Below, one piece after another: positions 6,660 through 8,001 of a stretch of 8,001 nucleotides of DNA. A program made the translations under genes and the position numbers. The notes below the pieces were generated by a model. The model was not told the origin of the DNA. It did no database searches and worked only from the letters and a program-made list of their open reading frames with translations. Source of the stretch: Clostridia bacterium (GTDB taxonomy: Bacteria; Bacillota_A; Clostridia; Oscillospirales; Acutalibacteraceae); contig JAFPCJ010000015.1 of the NCBI GenBank assembly GCA_017423885.1, forward strand, positions 1 through 8,001, read 5' to 3'. The stretch's first letter is position 1. Each line of letters starts with the position of its first letter.

Positions 6660-7802
6660 TTAAAAGCTTGCCTTTCTTAATTTTTGAGTAGCCTCTGTTA
6701 TTGCCGATACAAGTCGGTCAACGTCCTCTTTTGTGTTTTCGCGACTGAAGCTTATGCGAAGCGCGCTGTCTGTACGCTTGCGGTCAAGCCCCATTTCGCG
6801 AAGAACATAACTGCCCTCTCCTTTAGCGCACGCACTTCCCGAGGAAACGTATATATCCCTTTCTTCAAGGAAATGAAGCAAGGTTTCCGAACGGTAACCC
6901 ATTACCGAGACGTTAAGTATATATGGAAGTGCATCGATTGGAGAATTTATAACTACCGCGCTTGTTTCAAGCAATCTTTGACGCGCATAAGCGTTGAGTT
7001 GCTCGATCATTTCGTATGCGCGCTCAATATTTCCAAGATCTTCAAGCGCACCGCCAAGTCCGCATATCATAGGAACCGATTCGGTAGACGAGCGCATACC
7101 GCCTTCCTGACCACCGCCTGTCATAAGCGGAGGAATATGGGCGTTTTTAGCAATATACAAAGCACCGATGCCTTTAGGCGCGTGTATCTTATGGCCGCTG
7201 ACCGACATAAGATCGACCCCAAGCTTTTCAGGACAGATCTGCAGCTTTCCGAAGGCTTGTACAGCATCACAATGCATAAGCGCAAATTTTGCCCGACTGT
7301 GAAGCAGCTTTGCCGCCTCGCGCACAGGCTGAACCGCTCCTGTTTCATTGTTTACAAGCATCATGCTTAAAAGCACGGTATTTTCATTTACGGCCTCTTC
7401 AACTTGGCTCATAGGCACAACGCCGTCCGCATCAGGACGAAGCTTTACCACCTCAAAGCCCTGCGAAGAAAGACGCTCAAAGGTCTCTAAAACAGACGGA
7501 TGCTCTATAAACGTAGTAATTATTCGTTTGCCGCGTTTTGCGCCCTTTAAGGCGGCTCCGAGTATAGCAGTATTATTAGCCTCGGTACCGCTCGAAGTAA
7601 AAACAAGCTCACCGGCGCGGCATTTAAGTATACCGGCAAGTCTTTCCCGCGCTTTATTCACCGAATTTTCAGCATCCATACCGAGCCTGTGCAAGGATGA
7701 GGGATTTCCCCAATTTTCCGCAAGAGCACAGTTTACATACTCTATCGCTTTCTGACTCGGCTTAGTGGTCGCACTGTTGTCAAGATAAACAAAGGACCGC
7801 AA
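6660..7802 (-). CDS. nifS: Cysteine desulfurase, NifS/IscS family, partner of ThiI
   Basis: This PLP enzyme converts cysteine to alanine and holds the released sulfur as a persulfide for a partner protein, here most likely ThiI (compare nifZ-thiI in Bacillus). With the TTG start at 7802 it has 380 residues, the usual length, and begins M-R-S-F-VYLDNSATTKP as relatives do. Key residues are His101 in FIEHPSVL, the PLP-binding Lys205 in SGHKIHAPKG, and the persulfide Cys325 in SSGSACAKG. An RMRSSTES-type stretch (GGMRSSTE) completes the active site. An ATG at 7820 in the same frame would add six residues, but the promoter leaves only about 6 nt before it and no ribosome site, whereas GAGGAAG lies 9 nt before the TTG. 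A longer extension upstream of the promoter is not credible. It is the first gene of the operon. Confidence 0.96.
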   Translation of the reverse strand: MRSFVYLDNSATTKPSQKAIEYVNCALAENWGNPSSLHRLGMDAENSVNKARERLAGILKCRAGELVFTSSGTEANNTAILGAALKGAKRGKRIITTFIEHPSVLETFERLSSQGFEVVKLRPDADGVVPMSQVEEAVNENTVLLSMMLVNNETGAVQPVREAAKLLHSRAKFALMHCDAVQAFGKLQICPEKLGVDLMSVSGHKIHAPKGIGALYIAKNAHIPPLMTGGGQEGGMRSSTESVPMICGLGGALEDLGNIERAYEMIEQLNAYARQRLLETSAVVINSPIDALPYILNVSVMGYRSETLLHFLEERDIYVSSGSACAKGEGSYVLREMGLDRKRTDSALRISFSRENTKEDVDRLVSAITEATQKLRKASF

Positions 7803-7811
7803 ATTACAACA

Positions 7812-7818
7812 CTTCCTC
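7812..7818 (-). promoter_or_regulatory. Ribosome binding site favouring a TTG start
   Basis: GAGGAAG on the minus strand ends 9 nt before the TTG at 7802. The alternative ATG (7818-7820) overlaps the first base of this site and has no comparable purine site of its own within the transcript. Confidence 0.6.
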
Positions 7819-7833
7819 ATTATATTCCATATT

Positions 7834-7862
7834 ATTATACTATATTTATTTTTATTTCTCAA
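7834..7862 (-). promoter_or_regulatory. Sigma-A promoter of the desulfurase-thiI operon
   Basis: On the minus strand TTGAGA (7857-7862) and a consensus TATAAT (7834-7839) are separated by 17 nt in a very AT-rich stretch. Transcription should start near 7827, giving a leader of about 25 nt for the TTG start. No operator, riboswitch or T-box-like leader fits in so short a space, so expression is probably constitutive from this site. Confidence 0.8.
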
Positions 7863-7892
7863 TAGCGAAATGTGTCGGAAATGAAAATTTTT

Positions 7893-7934
7893 AATAAAAA
7901 AACATCCGAAAAAGCTTTTCGCCCTTTCGGATGT
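7893..7934 (-). terminator. Rho-independent terminator of the upstream gene
   Basis: A perfect 10-bp stem (ACATCCGAAA at 7902-7911 with 7925-7934) closes a 13-nt loop. On the minus strand it is followed by a run of seven T residues and then ATT. It starts 16 nt after the stop codon at 7951 and isolates the operon from the gene to the right. Confidence 0.88.
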
Positions 7935-7950
7935 AAAGGTTTTAAGTTTT

Positions 7951-8001
7951 TTATCTGCTCGCACGCATCGGATTTTCAAGAAAATCCTTGTATGCAAGTG
8001 C
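7951..8001 (-). CDS. C-terminal end of an unidentified gene (partial)
   Basis: The last 16 codons read ALAYKDFLENPMRASR and end in TAA at 7951-7953, just before a strong terminator. That placement, more than the short sequence itself, argues that this is the real frame. The rest lies beyond the right edge. I do not recognise the family from so few residues; the peptide looks like a soluble cytoplasmic protein tail. Confidence 0.6.
   Translation of the reverse strand, partial: ALAYKDFLENPMRASR

Noticed and set aside
7803..7997. A longer desulfurase with up to 65 extra N-terminal residues
   Set aside because: The extension would run through a terminator hairpin and the promoter, has low-complexity character, and relatives start at the YLDNSATT segment.

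Overview
The window reads as an ordinary chromosomal stretch of a low-to-moderate GC, monoderm Firmicute. I infer a clostridial gut-type bacterium (Oscillospiraceae/Ruminococcaceae-like). The basis is a ThiI without a rhodanese domain paired with its own cysteine desulfurase, a class B sortase, strong GGAGG-type ribosome binding sites, sigma-A-type promoters and short U-tailed terminators. All convincing genes lie on the minus strand, so transcription runs from high to low coordinates.

From right to left: (1) 7951-8001 is the last 16 codons of an unidentified gene, closed by a strong terminator (7893-7934). (2) A near-consensus promoter (7834-7862) starts a compact six-gene unit: cysteine desulfurase (6660-7802), thiI (5466-6656), a CinA C-terminal-type amidohydrolase (4939-5442), a class B sortase interrupted by one in-frame TAG (3962-4930), a membrane-anchored protein with a degenerate CinA-N/MoaB-like domain and a long acidic linker (2787-3959), and a COG2426 small membrane protein (2291-2764). 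Gaps are only 2-23 nt, and a U-tailed hairpin (2247-2280) ends the unit. (3) A promoter-bearing gap (2068-2246), with a perfect 12-bp palindrome, precedes a secreted GH31 glycosidase (1-2067) that runs off the left edge.

The desulfurase should mobilise sulfur from cysteine and pass it to ThiI for 4-thiouridine in tRNA. The CinA-type enzyme salvages or detoxifies damaged pyridine nucleotides. The sortase, the membrane-anchored protein and the COG2426 protein form an envelope-facing second half of the operon whose link to sulfur and nucleotide chemistry is not obvious. The GH31 enzyme is a separate transcription unit, probably for extracellular glycan breakdown.

The most unusual points are the amber codon inside an otherwise intact sortase, together with a cinA TAG stop that is followed two codons later by a TAA overlapping the sortase ATG; a catalytically degenerate CinA-N-like domain sitting on a membrane anchor two genes from a stand-alone CinA-C; and a likely TTG start for the desulfurase. 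I found no mobile element, CRISPR array or RNA gene.
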